Shown piece by piece: positions 1 through 8,659 of a stretch of 64,000 bases of DNA. The DNA comes from Arthrobacter sp. V1I9 (lineage in GTDB: Bacteria > Actinomycetota > Actinomycetes > Actinomycetales > Micrococcaceae). The notes under the pieces are model-generated. The model worked only from the letters and a program-made list of their open reading frames with translations. It made no database searches and was not told where the DNA came from. The position numbers and the translations under genes were made by a program. The stretch is taken from assembly GCF_030817075.1 (NCBI RefSeq), contig NZ_JAUSYU010000001.1, positions 1,116,001 to 1,180,000 of the forward strand, in the 5' to 3' direction. The first letter of the stretch is position 1; each line of letters opens with the position of its first letter.

Positions 1-825
1 TTGTGGACCACGGACTGCTGCGTGAAGGCGAAGCGGAACAGGTGGAACGCGACTTCGTCGCAGCCACCGGCGTGAAGCTCTACGTCGCCAACGAGCAGGA
101 ACGCTTCCTGTCCGCCCTTGCCGGCGTCAGCGATCCGGAAACCAAGCGCAAGATCATAGGCCGCGAATTCATTCGTGCCTTCGAAGAGGCAGAACTTGCC
201 ATCATCGCCGAGGCAGCCGCCCATGGCGAGAAGATCAAGTTCCTGGTCCAGGGCACGCTGTACCCGGACGTCGTCGAATCCGGCGGCGGCGAAGGTGCTG
301 CGAACATCAAGAGCCACCACAATGTGGGTGGCCTGCCCGAGGACCTGCAGTTCGAACTCGTGGAGCCGCTGCGTGCCCTGTTCAAGGACGAGGTCCGTGC
401 CGTCGGTGCCCAGCTGGGACTCCCGCAGGAAATCGTGGGCCGCCAGCCCTTCCCCGGACCGGGGCTAGGGATCCGCATCGTCGGTGAGGTCACCAAGAGA
501 ACGGCTGGACCTGCTGCGCAAAGCCGACGCCATTGCCCGTGCAGAGCTGACAGCAGCCGGCCTGGACAACGAGGTCTGGCAGATGCCGGTGGTCCTGCTC
601 GCCGACGTCCGCAGCGTGGGCGTCATGGGCGACGGCCGCACGTACGGCCACCCCATCGTGCTCCGTCCCGTCTCCTCGGAAGACGCCATGACCGCGGACT
701 GGTCACGCCTGCCGTACGAGCTCCTCGCCAGGATCTCGAACCGCATCACCAACGAGGTGGAGGGTGTCAACCGCGTAGTGCTCGATGTCACCAGCAAGCC
801 GCCGGGAACCATCGAGTGGGAATAG
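1..825 (+). pseudogene. guaA: GMP synthase, 3' part, one-base frameshift
   Basis: Glutamine-hydrolysing GMP synthase makes GMP from XMP with ATP and glutamine in the cytoplasm. The window opens inside the gene, so the glutaminase domain and P-loop lie outside. Visible are the ATP-pyrophosphatase stretch VDHGLLR at the very start, the [16 protein letters not shown] segment of the dimerisation domain near 445-495, and the family C-terminus ending KPPGTIEWE with a TAG at 823-825. The first frame is correct to about 497; the rest ([10 protein letters not shown] to the end) continues in another frame. AAGAGAACGG at 495-504 has one base more than the expected AAGGAACGG. GMP synthesis is normally needed without exogenous guanine, so I suspect a sequence error, but a real lesion is not excluded. 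A strong hairpin follows the stop. Confidence 0.93.
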
Positions 826-832
826 CATCATG

Positions 833-866
833 AGTGGCCGGCCTCCGGTGAAGGAGGCCGGCCACT
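833..866 (+). terminator. Hairpin terminator after guaA
   Basis: A perfect 14-base inverted repeat, AGTGGCCGGCCTCC (833-846) and its complement (853-866), encloses a 6-base loop eight bases after the guaA stop. The downstream tract GCTGTTTCTTC is only moderately T-rich. Confidence 0.75.
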
Positions 867-943
867 GCTGTTTCTTCAGCGAAAACCTCCGTAATTTCGC
901 CTGCTCCAGTGTTGCGGTCTCTCAGTCCGGGCGTGGAAGCGGC

Positions 944-949
944 TACGCT
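944..949 (+). promoter_or_regulatory. -10 box (TACGCT) for the Hhe-like gene
   Basis: TACGCT ends seven bases before the ATG at 957, the distance expected if transcription begins at the start codon (leaderless mRNA). No ribosome binding site lies at a usable distance from this ATG. The -35 region is not clear. Confidence 0.45.
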
Positions 950-956
950 CGAATGC

Positions 957-3900
957 ATGCCGGTATGGTCCAAGGCGTCACGTGCAAACGCAGAAAAGAA
1001 GGCAGAAGTGTCAGTTGGTCAAGGCCACCCGGAAGGCTCCGAGGAGCTCCGTAAATGGCTGTCCGGGCTCAAACCCGTCACCGGGGCGGATACGATGCTG
1101 CGCTTCACCAAGACCCCCGAAGGCTCCATCGACCTGACGCACGCCCACCCGTCCGGCCTCGCCCAGCTCATGGCCGGGCGCAAGACCCGGCTTTCGACTC
1201 TGATCCGGGACCGTCAGCAGTACGTCGTGGCGGCCAGGGCTTCCCGCAACATCCGGTCCAAGATTTTCGAGCTTGCCAATGACCGCGGTATCGACGCCGG
1301 CTACTTCTCCGCGGGCACGGTGGTGTGGACTTCCGCGGTGGGGGGCAAGCCGCAGCGCATTTCCGCTCCGGTGATGCTCACGGCGATTTCGCTCACTGTC
1401 CGTCCGGGGGAGGACGACTACGAACTGCAATTGACTGAGCAGGCGCACATCAATCCGGCCCTGGTGCGGCACCTGAAGAACACCCACGGGATTGTCTTCG
1501 ACGTCAATGCCGTCACCCGCCTCGCCTACAGCACCGCCCGCTTCGATCCCCAGCCCGTCCTGGACAAGCTGGCAACACTGATTCGGCCCATCCACGGCGC
1601 CGAGGCACAGCACAATCTGCTGGTTTCCACGTTCGCTGACCTTTCCGGGAACCTGGACGATCCTTGGATCAACGACTCAAACCCCCTTGTGTCCGCCCTG
1701 GCCACTGCGGCAGGCGGCGAAGTTGTGGACTTCGACGAGCCGGATCCGTCCCGTTTCCCTTCACTGGACAGCAGGCACCCCCGCGACGAGATGCTCCTGC
1801 TGGATGCAGACGTTGACCAGCAGTACGTGATCGACGCAGCGCGTGCGGGTGATTCCCTTGTGGTCAGCAGCCCGCCGGGCTCCGGCCAGACCCAAACGGC
1901 CATCAACACCATCGGTGCCCTCGTGGACGCTGGAAAGACGGTCCTGGTTGTAGGCGACCGCCGTGCCAGCCTCAACGGAATTTCGGGCCAGCTCGAAGGC
2001 CTGGGCCTTGAGTCCATCCTGTTCCAGCTGTCCGGGAACGTGACTCCGCAGCAGCTGAAGGGCCAGTTGGTCCGCGCGATCGTCCGGAACGAAAAGTCCC
2101 TGGAACCCCAGCTCGGAAACCTGCACGGCACCCTGACCGAGCACCGTCACGCGCTCATGGACCATGTGGCGTCCCTGCACAACGTCCGCCAGCGCTGGGG
2201 CTGCTCGCCCTACCAAGCCATGCAGTCGCTCGCCGAGCTGACGTCGATCCACCCCGCACCGGCCACCACCGTGCGGCTGAAGCGCAGTGTCCTGGACAGC
2301 ATCCGGGACCGGGACGAGCTTGCCGGCAGGCTCCGGCGCGCCGCCGAGCTGGGCAGCTTCAGCAAGGCGTCCACCACGAGCCCCTGGCACGGCGCACGTC
2401 TCCTCACGCGCAAGGAGACCGAGGAGGCCCAGGACCTGGTCCGGTCCGTGGAGAAGGGCCTCCCGGCCTTGCGCGAACGCATGGACGCCGTGGCGGAGCA
2501 CGCGGAAATCCGGCTCGGCGCTTCCTTCGCCGAATGGGGCGAGCAGCTCGAGCTCCTCGTCGCCGTCCGCGGAAGCCTGGACAAGTTCACCCCGGACATC
2601 TTCGACAGGCCAGTCACTGACCTCATCTCGGCCACCGCGCCGTCGGCCTGGCGCCGTGAGCGCGGCATCGAGTTGACCGCAATGCAGCGTTCGCGGCTGC
2701 GCAGGGTGGCCAAGGAATACGTCCGGCCCGGTGTGCACATTGCCGATCTCCACAGCTCCCTGGTCCTGGTCCAGGAACAGCGTGCGTTGTGGGCGGGCTA
2801 TGCCACCACTCAGCGCCACCCTGCAGTGCCGTCCGGGCTGGCGGAAATCAACGTGATGTACCGCGCCCTGGAACGGGAACTCACCCAGCTGGGAGAGGCA
2901 CTCCGGCACACGGAGGCGGGCGGCGAGCTGTCCACAATCCGTTATGAAGAGCTGATGGAGCGGCTTGAGCGGCTGGTGGCCGACGCCGACACCCTCAAAA
3001 CGCTGCCGGAGCGCACCCTGCTGGTGGAGAACATGCGCGAGCATGGGCTGGGGGAGCTCCTGGCCGACCTGGCCGAACGCGAGGTTCCGGCAGGTTCAGT
3101 CGCTGCCGAACTTGAACTTGCATGGTGGCAGTCGGCGCTGGAAGCGATGATCAGCGGGGACGACTATCTCGCCATGTCCGACGGTGACGCCCTGCGGCAG
3201 CTCGAGGCCGAATTCCGTCTGGCGGACAACGCGCACATCGCCAGCGGTGCAGCACGGCTCCGCTGGGATTTGGCCGAGCGCTGGCGGGCTGGCATCGCAG
3301 CCCACCCCCGGCAGGCAGACCTCATGCGAAGCCTCCTCAAAGACGGCAGGGTTTCCCTGCCCGCGCTGACGGCACAGGCTCCCGACCTGATCGGCACCCT
3401 CGTTCCGGTCTGGTCCGTCAGCCCCTACCTGATGACCGGGCTGCTGCCCGCGGAACAGCGCTTCGATGCCGTGGTCATCCTCGACTCCGAAGCGACCTCG
3501 CTCCAGGCCGTGCTGCCGTCGATTGCCCGCGCCCGCCAGGTTATTGCCTTCGGCGACGCCATGATCGCCAGCCCCCGGACGTTTACTGTGGGCGTGGAGC
3601 GGCTGGCAGCAGGCGAACCGCCACACCAACGGGTAGAGAGTGCCTTCAAGGCGCTCTCGGCAGTGCTCCCCGTATGGCGGCTGAACTTCGTCTACCGCGC
3701 GGTCGACGAGGACCTGGTGCTCCAGCTCAGCAAGAGCTTTTACGACGGCGCCCTGCGCCGCCTTCCGGAGGGCCAGTCCGCTACCGGCCTGGACCGGTCC
3801 CTGGTGGTGGAGTACCTGCCGGACGGCACCGGCCTTCCGAGCGCGGACCACGAAGGCGTGGAGTCGGTGGTGGCTGAGGTCAACCGGGTGGTGCAGCTGG

Positions 3901-5084
3901 TCTTCGAACACGCCCGCACCCGCCCCCGCACGTCCCTTGCCGTGGTCACAGCAAGCCTCCGGCATGCTGCCCGGATTGGCGAGTCGATCCGGCTCCAGCT
4001 GCCCAACCACCCGGGCCTTGCAGGATTCTTTGGCGCCGGACCCGAGTCATTCCGGGTCGTAGACCTGGAACGAGCCCAGGGCCTGGTGCGCGACCACGTC
4101 ATATTCTCTCCGGGCTTTGGACGCACCCCGCACGGCCGCGCCCTGCATAACTTCGGTCCGCTCTCCGCTGAAGGGGGACGGGAGAAATTCGCCCTGGCCA
4201 TGACCCGGGCCCGCAGGTCCATTCACGTGCTGACCTGCTTCCGGCCAGAAGACCTGGACCACACCCGGCTGACGCACGGGGCGGTGGACCTGTACGCACT
4301 GCTGGACCGTGAGATTGCGGGAAACACGGACCTGGGGACTCCCGCTTCCCGGGCCGCTGCCAGCGAACAGGCACTCGGTGCCGATCCACTGGTAGCGGAC
4401 CTGGGGGACCGGCTCCGGGCACGGGGCGCCCGGGTCTGGCACCAGTATGACGGCGCGATCGACGTTGTGGCAGCCGCGGATCCGCTGAACACCATGGGCC
4501 GGGACGAGACCGACCTCCCATGGCCGGTAGCCATCGAGTCCGACGGCACCGAGCAGTACCGCACCATGAGCGTCCGCGAACGGAGCCGGCTGCGGCCGCA
4601 GCTGCTGGAGCGGCTCGGGTGGCGGTACATGCCGCTGTGGACCATAGAGGTGTTTACGGATCCTTCAGCCTGCGCTGACCGGATTGCAGGTTACCTGGGC
4701 CTTGAGCGGGTGGTGCTTCCCGGCCGGCCAGCAACTTCAACAGGGTTCCTTGACGACGACGTTGACCAGGCGCTCAATGGTATCGACGCCGGGGAGCAGG
4801 CCCGGCGCCGGCCGCAGGACAAAGACTTGGACAGCAAGGAGGCGGTCCCCGTGGCCCCTGAAGAGAACGAAAAAGGCTCTGCGGACGGGCAGTCCGTCCC
4901 CGTGGATCCGGCCTCCGAAGACGAGCAGGGCCAGGACCAGGAGCAGGGCAAGGGCCAGGGGCAGGCCGGGACTGAAGGCATTCTGCCCACGAAGGCCTCG
5001 GAAGATGACCCGAGGCGCTGGGGCGATGCCGACGATGACCATGACGCCTGGCTGAAGGAACAGAAGCCGCCGCACTGGGGCTGA
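957..5084 (+). CDS. Hhe-like DUF4011 / SF1 helicase / nuclease-fold protein with degenerate ATPase motifs
   Basis: A 1375-residue protein if it starts at ATG 957, placed after a TACGCT box; an in-frame GTG at 909 would add 16 residues. Residues about 30-180 look like DUF4011 (LRKWLSGLKP, GIDAGYFSAGTVVWT). The SF1 core follows: a P-loop at 304-314 reading SSPPGSGQTQT, a Walker B-like strand VVILDSEATS near 839, and GDAMIASPRTF near 866. Motif VI is well kept (MTRARRSIHVL near 1082). A C-terminal nuclease-fold segment (about 1145-1250) has IDVVAAADP and AIESDGTEQY, matching the Vsr/MTES_1575-type domain. The tail from about 1280 is acidic and rich in Gln and Gly. The P-loop lysine is Gln (codon 1887-1889), and the DEA and QLPP motifs are altered, so ATP hydrolysis is doubtful. 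Domain order matches the Hhe defence family, but the setting is a core-gene neighbourhood. Function unknown. Confidence 0.85.
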   Translation: MPVWSKASRANAEKKAEVSVGQGHPEGSEELRKWLSGLKPVTGADTMLRFTKTPEGSIDLTHAHPSGLAQLMAGRKTRLSTLIRDRQQYVVAARASRNIRSKIFELANDRGIDAGYFSAGTVVWTSAVGGKPQRISAPVMLTAISLTVRPGEDDYELQLTEQAHINPALVRHLKNTHGIVFDVNAVTRLAYSTARFDPQPVLDKLATLIRPIHGAEAQHNLLVSTFADLSGNLDDPWINDSNPLVSALATAAGGEVVDFDEPDPSRFPSLDSRHPRDEMLLLDADVDQQYVIDAARAGDSLVVSSPPGSGQTQTAINTIGALVDAGKTVLVVGDRRASLNGISGQLEGLGLESILFQLSGNVTPQQLKGQLVRAIVRNEKSLEPQLGNLHGTLTEHRHALMDHVASLHNVRQRWGCSPYQAMQSLAELTSIHPAPATTVRLKRSVLDSIRDRDELAGRLRRAAELGSFSKASTTSPWHGARLLTRKETEEAQDLVRSVEKGLPALRERMDAVAEHAEIRLGASFAEWGEQLELLVAVRGSLDKFTPDIFDRPVTDLISATAPSAWRRERGIELTAMQRSRLRRVAKEYVRPGVHIADLHSSLVLVQEQRALWAGYATTQRHPAVPSGLAEINVMYRALERELTQLGEALRHTEAGGELSTIRYEELMERLERLVADADTLKTLPERTLLVENMREHGLGELLADLAEREVPAGSVAAELELAWWQSALEAMISGDDYLAMSDGDALRQLEAEFRLADNAHIASGAARLRWDLAERWRAGIAAHPRQADLMRSLLKDGRVSLPALTAQAPDLIGTLVPVWSVSPYLMTGLLPAEQRFDAVVILDSEATSLQAVLPSIARARQVIAFGDAMIASPRTFTVGVERLAAGEPPHQRVESAFKALSAVLPVWRLNFVYRAVDEDLVLQLSKSFYDGALRRLPEGQSATGLDRSLVVEYLPDGTGLPSADHEGVESVVAEVNRVVQLVFEHARTRPRTSLAVVTASLRHAARIGESIRLQLPNHPGLAGFFGAGPESFRVVDLERAQGLVRDHVIFSPGFGRTPHGRALHNFGPLSAEGGREKFALAMTRARRSIHVLTCFRPEDLDHTRLTHGAVDLYALLDREIAGNTDLGTPASRAAASEQALGADPLVADLGDRLRARGARVWHQYDGAIDVVAAADPLNTMGRDETDLPWPVAIESDGTEQYRTMSVRERSRLRPQLLERLGWRYMPLWTIEVFTDPSACADRIAGYLGLERVVLPGRPATSTGFLDDDVDQALNGIDAGEQARRRPQDKDLDSKEAVPVAPEENEKGSADGQSVPVDPASEDEQGQDQEQGKGQGQAGTEGILPTKASEDDPRRWGDADDDHDAWLKEQKPPHWG

Positions 5085-5093
5085 CGGGCCTGG

Positions 5094-5117
5094 GCTCACC
5101 CTGAAGTCAGGGTGGGC
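5094..5117. terminator. Bidirectional hairpin between convergent genes
   Basis: GCTCACCCTGA (5094-5104) pairs with TCAGGGTGGGC (5107-5117), allowing one G-T pair, around a very short loop. It lies between the stop at 5084 and the minus-strand stop at 5117-5119. No T-run is seen. Confidence 0.55.
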
Positions 5118-5842
5118 TAAGGGCCAACGAGGACGAAGAACAGTTTGCCCTGGGTGGAAGCACCGGCCAGCCGCGCAGCCTGCTCGGAACTGGCCGCAAC
5201 CACTATAAGCCCGTCCGTCTCGGCCGTGCCCAGCCACTGGCCGCTTCCGCCGCCCTTCCCGGAGGTCCACAGTACCGGCACGGCTGTTGCCAGGACTTCG
5301 GACGGTGCCTGCTGGTCGAAGCCGTTGCCCGCGGTCAGCACCACGTTCACAAGCTGCCCGGGCGAGACGAGCTGGATCGAGGACGGATCAGCCATTCGAA
5401 GGGGCACAGCGGCCGAGCCAGGCGGGGTGCCTGCCAGGAGCCCGGGACCGAGCAGTTGGGCGTCCGTCAGCAGCTGTCCCTTGCGCAGCGGAGCCGCCAA
5501 CTGTTTACCGGCCAACTTGCTCTCTTCATCCAGGAAACCGGCGGCCATCATGGTCGGCGGCACCTGCACATGGGCCAGGTCCGTCGCCTTCATCGTTGAG
5601 CCGGCCGGTAGATCCCTCGCAGCCGCCAGAGCGGTGACGGTGTGGACGGGTGCGGGAGTGAGCTGATGCACGGTGATGGACGCAGCCGCGCACAGGAGCA
5701 GCGCCACGGCGAGCCGCCGGTTGCGGCTCAACCATCCGCTGAACCGGGCCGTTGCGGATCTGCGGCCGGAACTGCCGGGACGGCGAGGGGTGCGGGGGTA
5801 GCGGGAGCCGGCCCGGCCCGGGCGGAGAAGGTTTGCAGGCAT
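5117..5842 (-). CDS. SAF-domain, CpaB/RcpC-like membrane-anchored protein
   Basis: 241 residues. A basic, Arg-rich N-terminus of about 40 residues is followed by one membrane segment (about 43-62) and an SAF domain (AARDLPAGSTMKATDLAHVQVP, about 74-95), then a domain resembling the CpaB/RcpC pilus assembly proteins. Most of the chain should be outside the membrane. No pilus genes are nearby. It is last in a minus-strand run after the folate cyclo-ligase and FmdB genes, an order common in actinobacteria. A role in pilus assembly is only suggested by the fold; a general SAF-domain envelope protein is equally possible. Confidence 0.8.
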   Translation of the reverse strand: MPANLLRPGRAGSRYPRTPRRPGSSGRRSATARFSGWLSRNRRLAVALLLCAAASITVHQLTPAPVHTVTALAAARDLPAGSTMKATDLAHVQVPPTMMAAGFLDEESKLAGKQLAAPLRKGQLLTDAQLLGPGLLAGTPPGSAAVPLRMADPSSIQLVSPGQLVNVVLTAGNGFDQQAPSEVLATAVPVLWTSGKGGGSGQWLGTAETDGLIVVAASSEQAARLAGASTQGKLFFVLVGP

Positions 5843-5933
5843 GCGCCTACGCTATGGCGGCTGCGAACACCCGCGACAGATGCGCGGTGCGCTATGTGGA
5901 CAAGCCGGACGGGCCGGCGTCGGACACGCCTGC

Positions 5934-6203
5934 TTAGCTGGCTGCAGCCGCCGGAGCGGACGCGGCAGGCGCCGCGGCGGGAGCGGGCGTTGCCGCGGGG
6001 GCCGGCGAGACGGTGCTTCCCTTGGAGTCCCGGGAATCGGTGCGGTAGAAGCCGGATCCCTTGAAGACGACACCAACGCTGTTGAACTTCTTGCGCAGTG
6101 TCCCCTGGCACTCGGGGCACGAGGTCAAAGTGCTGTCCGAAAACGACTGGACGATGTCGAAGGCATGGCCGCAATCCTTGCAGGCGTACGCGTACGTTGG
6201 CAC
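5934..6203 (-). CDS. FmdB-family zinc-ribbon protein
   Basis: 89 residues with the FmdB signature. MPTYAYACKDC gives one CxxC pair (Cys8, Cys11) and SCPEC the second (Cys29, Cys32), together a zinc ribbon. The GVVFKGSGFYRTD motif typical of the family follows. The C-terminal third is low-complexity Ala/Pro. The cellular role of the family is poorly defined. It lies between the cyclo-ligase and SAF genes on the same strand with about 120-base gaps. Confidence 0.9.
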   Translation of the reverse strand: MPTYAYACKDCGHAFDIVQSFSDSTLTSCPECQGTLRKKFNSVGVVFKGSGFYRTDSRDSKGSTVSPAPAATPAPAAAPAASAPAAAAS

Positions 6204-6321
6204 TAGTGCTCCTCCTCTTGGGCAAACGAGAGGTCCCGTGCTGCGCGGACGGAGTTACCGTTTAGCAGTCGCAGGGCCTGAGTGCTAATTCTATCATCCC
6301 CGCAACGCCGGACTGCGAGCT

Positions 6322-6942
6322 TCAGTGGTGGCCGTCGAGCAGCCGAATTCCGGAAGGCGCGAGGACGGCAGGGACGGGGCGGTCGAACTCCTCCTCGGGG
6401 ATCTCACCGGCGGACAGCAGCTCTTCGTCATAGATGATGGCGGCCAGCGGAATATTCTTCCCCGCCGTGGCGAGATGGCCCAGGAACTTGTCGTAGTACC
6501 CGCCGCCCTGCCCTACCCTGTTGCCTGCCAGGTCGACGGCGGTGGCCGGGATGAAGAGGGCGGCGGCGGTTCCGGCCACATCGGGTCCGTGCCGGTCGCC
6601 CTTGGGCTCCAGGATCGGCGCGTACCGGCTCTGCTCAAAGCCGGCATCGGGGTTCCAGAAGACCCACGCCAGTTCCCGCCCGGGTTCGCACACCGGGAGC
6701 AGGGCCCGGTGGCCGTTGTTGTGGAGTGCGTTGATCAGCGGAAGGGTGGGCGGTTCGACGCCGACCCCGAAGTAGACGCAGAACGTGGCAGGAGCGCCGC
6801 CGGTCATGGATGCCGCCCAGTCAGCGCCGTGGCGGGCGATTCCTGACCCGGCCGCCTCCAGCTGCTGCTGGGTGAGGGCGGCCCGCCGCCGGCGGTGGGC
6901 GGTACGGATCCTGGCCTTGATTTCCTTGGCGTCCTCGAGCAT
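6322..6942 (-). CDS. 5-formyltetrahydrofolate cyclo-ligase
   Basis: Converts 5-formyl-THF to 5,10-methenyl-THF with ATP, returning folate to the one-carbon pool. 206 residues from the chosen start. The family motifs are visible: basic RTAHRRRRAAL near the N-terminus and the VDLAGNRVGQGGGYYDKFL loop that contacts ATP and folate. I chose the ATG at 6942 because GGAGGAAG lies eight bases upstream; the ATG at 6957 would put that ribosome site inside the gene. The gene is divergent from galU. Confidence 0.92.
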   Translation of the reverse strand: MLEDAKEIKARIRTAHRRRRAALTQQQLEAAGSGIARHGADWAASMTGGAPATFCVYFGVGVEPPTLPLINALHNNGHRALLPVCEPGRELAWVFWNPDAGFEQSRYAPILEPKGDRHGPDVAGTAAALFIPATAVDLAGNRVGQGGGYYDKFLGHLATAGKNIPLAAIIYDEELLSAGEIPEEEFDRPVPAVLAPSGIRLLDGHH

Positions 6943-7035
6943 GGTGTCTTCCTCCATCGGGTTGTGGCGGCGCGGGCTGTGGCCGCAGGGCGGCCGGCGG
7001 CCGGTCAATAATTACTGAATGCTTGACGCTGACGT

Positions 7036-7041
7036 TAGATT
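7036..7041 (+). promoter_or_regulatory. -10 box (TAGATT) for galU
   Basis: TAGATT ends six bases before the GTG start of galU. There is no ribosome binding site between them, so a leaderless transcript is likely. Confidence 0.55.
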
Positions 7042-7047
7042 AGTCGG

Positions 7048-7953
7048 GTGAGTACCAGTAACCCCAGAGTTCGCAAAGCCGTAATACCCGCTGCCGGACT
7101 CGGCACCAGGTTCCTGCCTGCCACCAAGGCCATGCCAAAGGAAATGCTTCCGGTCGTGGACAAGCCTGCCATCCAGTATGTGGTCGAGGAAGCCGTGAAT
7201 GTAGGCCTCAACGACATCCTGATGATCACCGGAAGGAACAAGCGGGCCCTCGAGGACCACTTCGACCGCGTACCAACCCTGGAGTCCACCCTTGAGGACA
7301 AGGGCGATACGGCGAAACTGGAGTCCATCCAGGCTGCAAGCAACCTGGGCGACATTCACTATGTCCGCCAGGGCGACCCGAACGGCCTTGGCCATGCTGT
7401 CCTCCGTGCCAGGCAGCATGTGGGCAATGAAGCCTTCGCCGTCCTCCTGGGCGATGACCTCATTGACGCCCGCGACGAACTGCTCAGCACCATGATCGAG
7501 GTGCAGGCGCACACGGGAGGGTCCGTCGTCGCACTCATCGAGGTTGAGCCGTCCCAGATCAGCGCCTACGGCTGTGCCGACATCGCGGAGATCGACGGCG
7601 AGGGCTACGTGCGTGTCAACCGCCTGGTGGAAAAGCCCTCCGCCGAGGAAGCCCCTTCCAACCTTGCGGTCATTGGCCGGTACGTACTGCACCCCGCCGT
7701 CTTCGATGTCCTCGAGCGCACCGGACCCGGGCGGGGCGGCGAAATCCAGCTCACCGACGCCCTGCAGGAACTCGCGGCCGGAGAGGGCGAGGGGCAGGGC
7801 GTGTACGGCGTCGTTTTCCGGGGACGCCGCTACGACACGGGTGACAAACTGAGCTACCTCAAAGCCTGCGTGCAGCTCGCCATTGACAGCGATGACCTGG
7901 GTCCCGGCCTGCGGGAGTGGCTTCCGGGCTTCACCGCCGGCCTGTCCAAGTAG
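7048..7953 (+). CDS. galU: UTP-glucose-1-phosphate uridylyltransferase
   Basis: Makes UDP-glucose from UTP and glucose-1-phosphate for cell-wall and capsule sugars. 301 residues, the usual bacterial GalU length. The nucleotide-binding signature GLGTRFLPATKAMPKEMLPV is near residue 18, followed by QGDPNGLGHAV, the catalytic-site VEKP segment and GRYVLHPAVFDVL. The start is GTG, consistent with the family N-terminus VRKAVIPAAGLGT. galE (46,931-47,944) can interconvert its product with UDP-galactose. The GNAT gene follows after four bases. Confidence 0.96.
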   Translation: MSTSNPRVRKAVIPAAGLGTRFLPATKAMPKEMLPVVDKPAIQYVVEEAVNVGLNDILMITGRNKRALEDHFDRVPTLESTLEDKGDTAKLESIQAASNLGDIHYVRQGDPNGLGHAVLRARQHVGNEAFAVLLGDDLIDARDELLSTMIEVQAHTGGSVVALIEVEPSQISAYGCADIAEIDGEGYVRVNRLVEKPSAEEAPSNLAVIGRYVLHPAVFDVLERTGPGRGGEIQLTDALQELAAGEGEGQGVYGVVFRGRRYDTGDKLSYLKACVQLAIDSDDLGPGLREWLPGFTAGLSK

Positions 7954-7957
7954 CACT

Positions 7958-8578
7958 GTGCGCCCCGGCCCCATCTGGCCCGTGACTTTGGAGTGCGGAG
8001 ACCTGGTCCTGAGGCCCATCAGGTACCGGGACAAAAAAGAGTGGACAGAAGTGCGGGCCCGCAACAGCCAATGGCTGGCGCCATGGGAAGCTTCCAACCC
8101 GGACCCGGCCGGAGGCCTCCCTGATTACCGGCAAATGGTCCGTTCCCTGAACGCGCAAGCGGCACAGGCAACGGCCCTTCCGTTTGTGATTACGGAACGT
8201 TTTCCTGCCAGCAGGAACCCTGCGATCGTGGGCCAGTTGACTGTTTCGTCGATCGTGTGGGGATCGGCCATGATGGCGACTCTCGGGTACTGGGTGGACC
8301 AGTCGCGGGCGGGGCGGGGGATAGCGCCCACCGCTGTGGCACTGGTGACCGACCACTGCTTCCGGACCCTGGGGCTGCACAGGATGGAAATCAACATCCG
8401 GCCCGAGAACGGGCCAAGCCTGCGGGTGGTGGAGAAGCTAGGTTTCCGGGATGAGGGATACCGGCCGCGCTACCTGCACATCAACGGCGAATGGGCAGAC
8501 CACCGGTCCTTTGCCTTGACATCCGATGAAGTTCCAGAGGGGCTGTTGCACCGCTGGCTTGCCTCCCGGCCGTCATAA
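7958..8578 (+). CDS. RimJ/RimL-type GNAT N-acetyltransferase
   Basis: 206 residues. A GNAT-fold acetyl-CoA-dependent acetyltransferase of the RimJ/RimL group, many of which acetylate ribosomal protein N-termini; the substrate here is not known. Seen are LVLRPIRYRDKKEW at the N-terminus, the acetyl-CoA loop SRAGRGIAPTAVAL, and LGLHRMEINIRPENGPSLRVVEKLGF. I chose GTG 7958, four bases after the galU stop, because upstream in-frame codons overlap galU and do not resemble the family. Translational coupling to galU is likely. The same neighbour order (galU, acetyltransferase, sepX) occurs in other actinobacteria, often with moeA in between; moeA is absent here. Confidence 0.9.
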   Translation: MRPGPIWPVTLECGDLVLRPIRYRDKKEWTEVRARNSQWLAPWEASNPDPAGGLPDYRQMVRSLNAQAAQATALPFVITERFPASRNPAIVGQLTVSSIVWGSAMMATLGYWVDQSRAGRGIAPTAVALVTDHCFRTLGLHRMEINIRPENGPSLRVVEKLGFRDEGYRPRYLHINGEWADHRSFALTSDEVPEGLLHRWLASRPS

Positions 8579-8659
8579 ATCCATTGATTTGTCAGCCGCG
8601 CCACGACACACCGGTGCTAATGCGGCTGCAGCCGACGTGATGCTCATACGGTTTTGAGT

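Noticed and set aside
909..956. GTG 909 as start of the Hhe-like protein
   Set aside because: It precedes the likely -10 box, lacks a ribosome site and adds 16 residues without resemblance to the family start.
957..5084. A complete multi-gene phage defence island around the Hhe-like gene
   Set aside because: Neighbours are guaA, a SAF protein and FmdB; no other defence, integrase or mobility gene is present, so only the single protein is reported.
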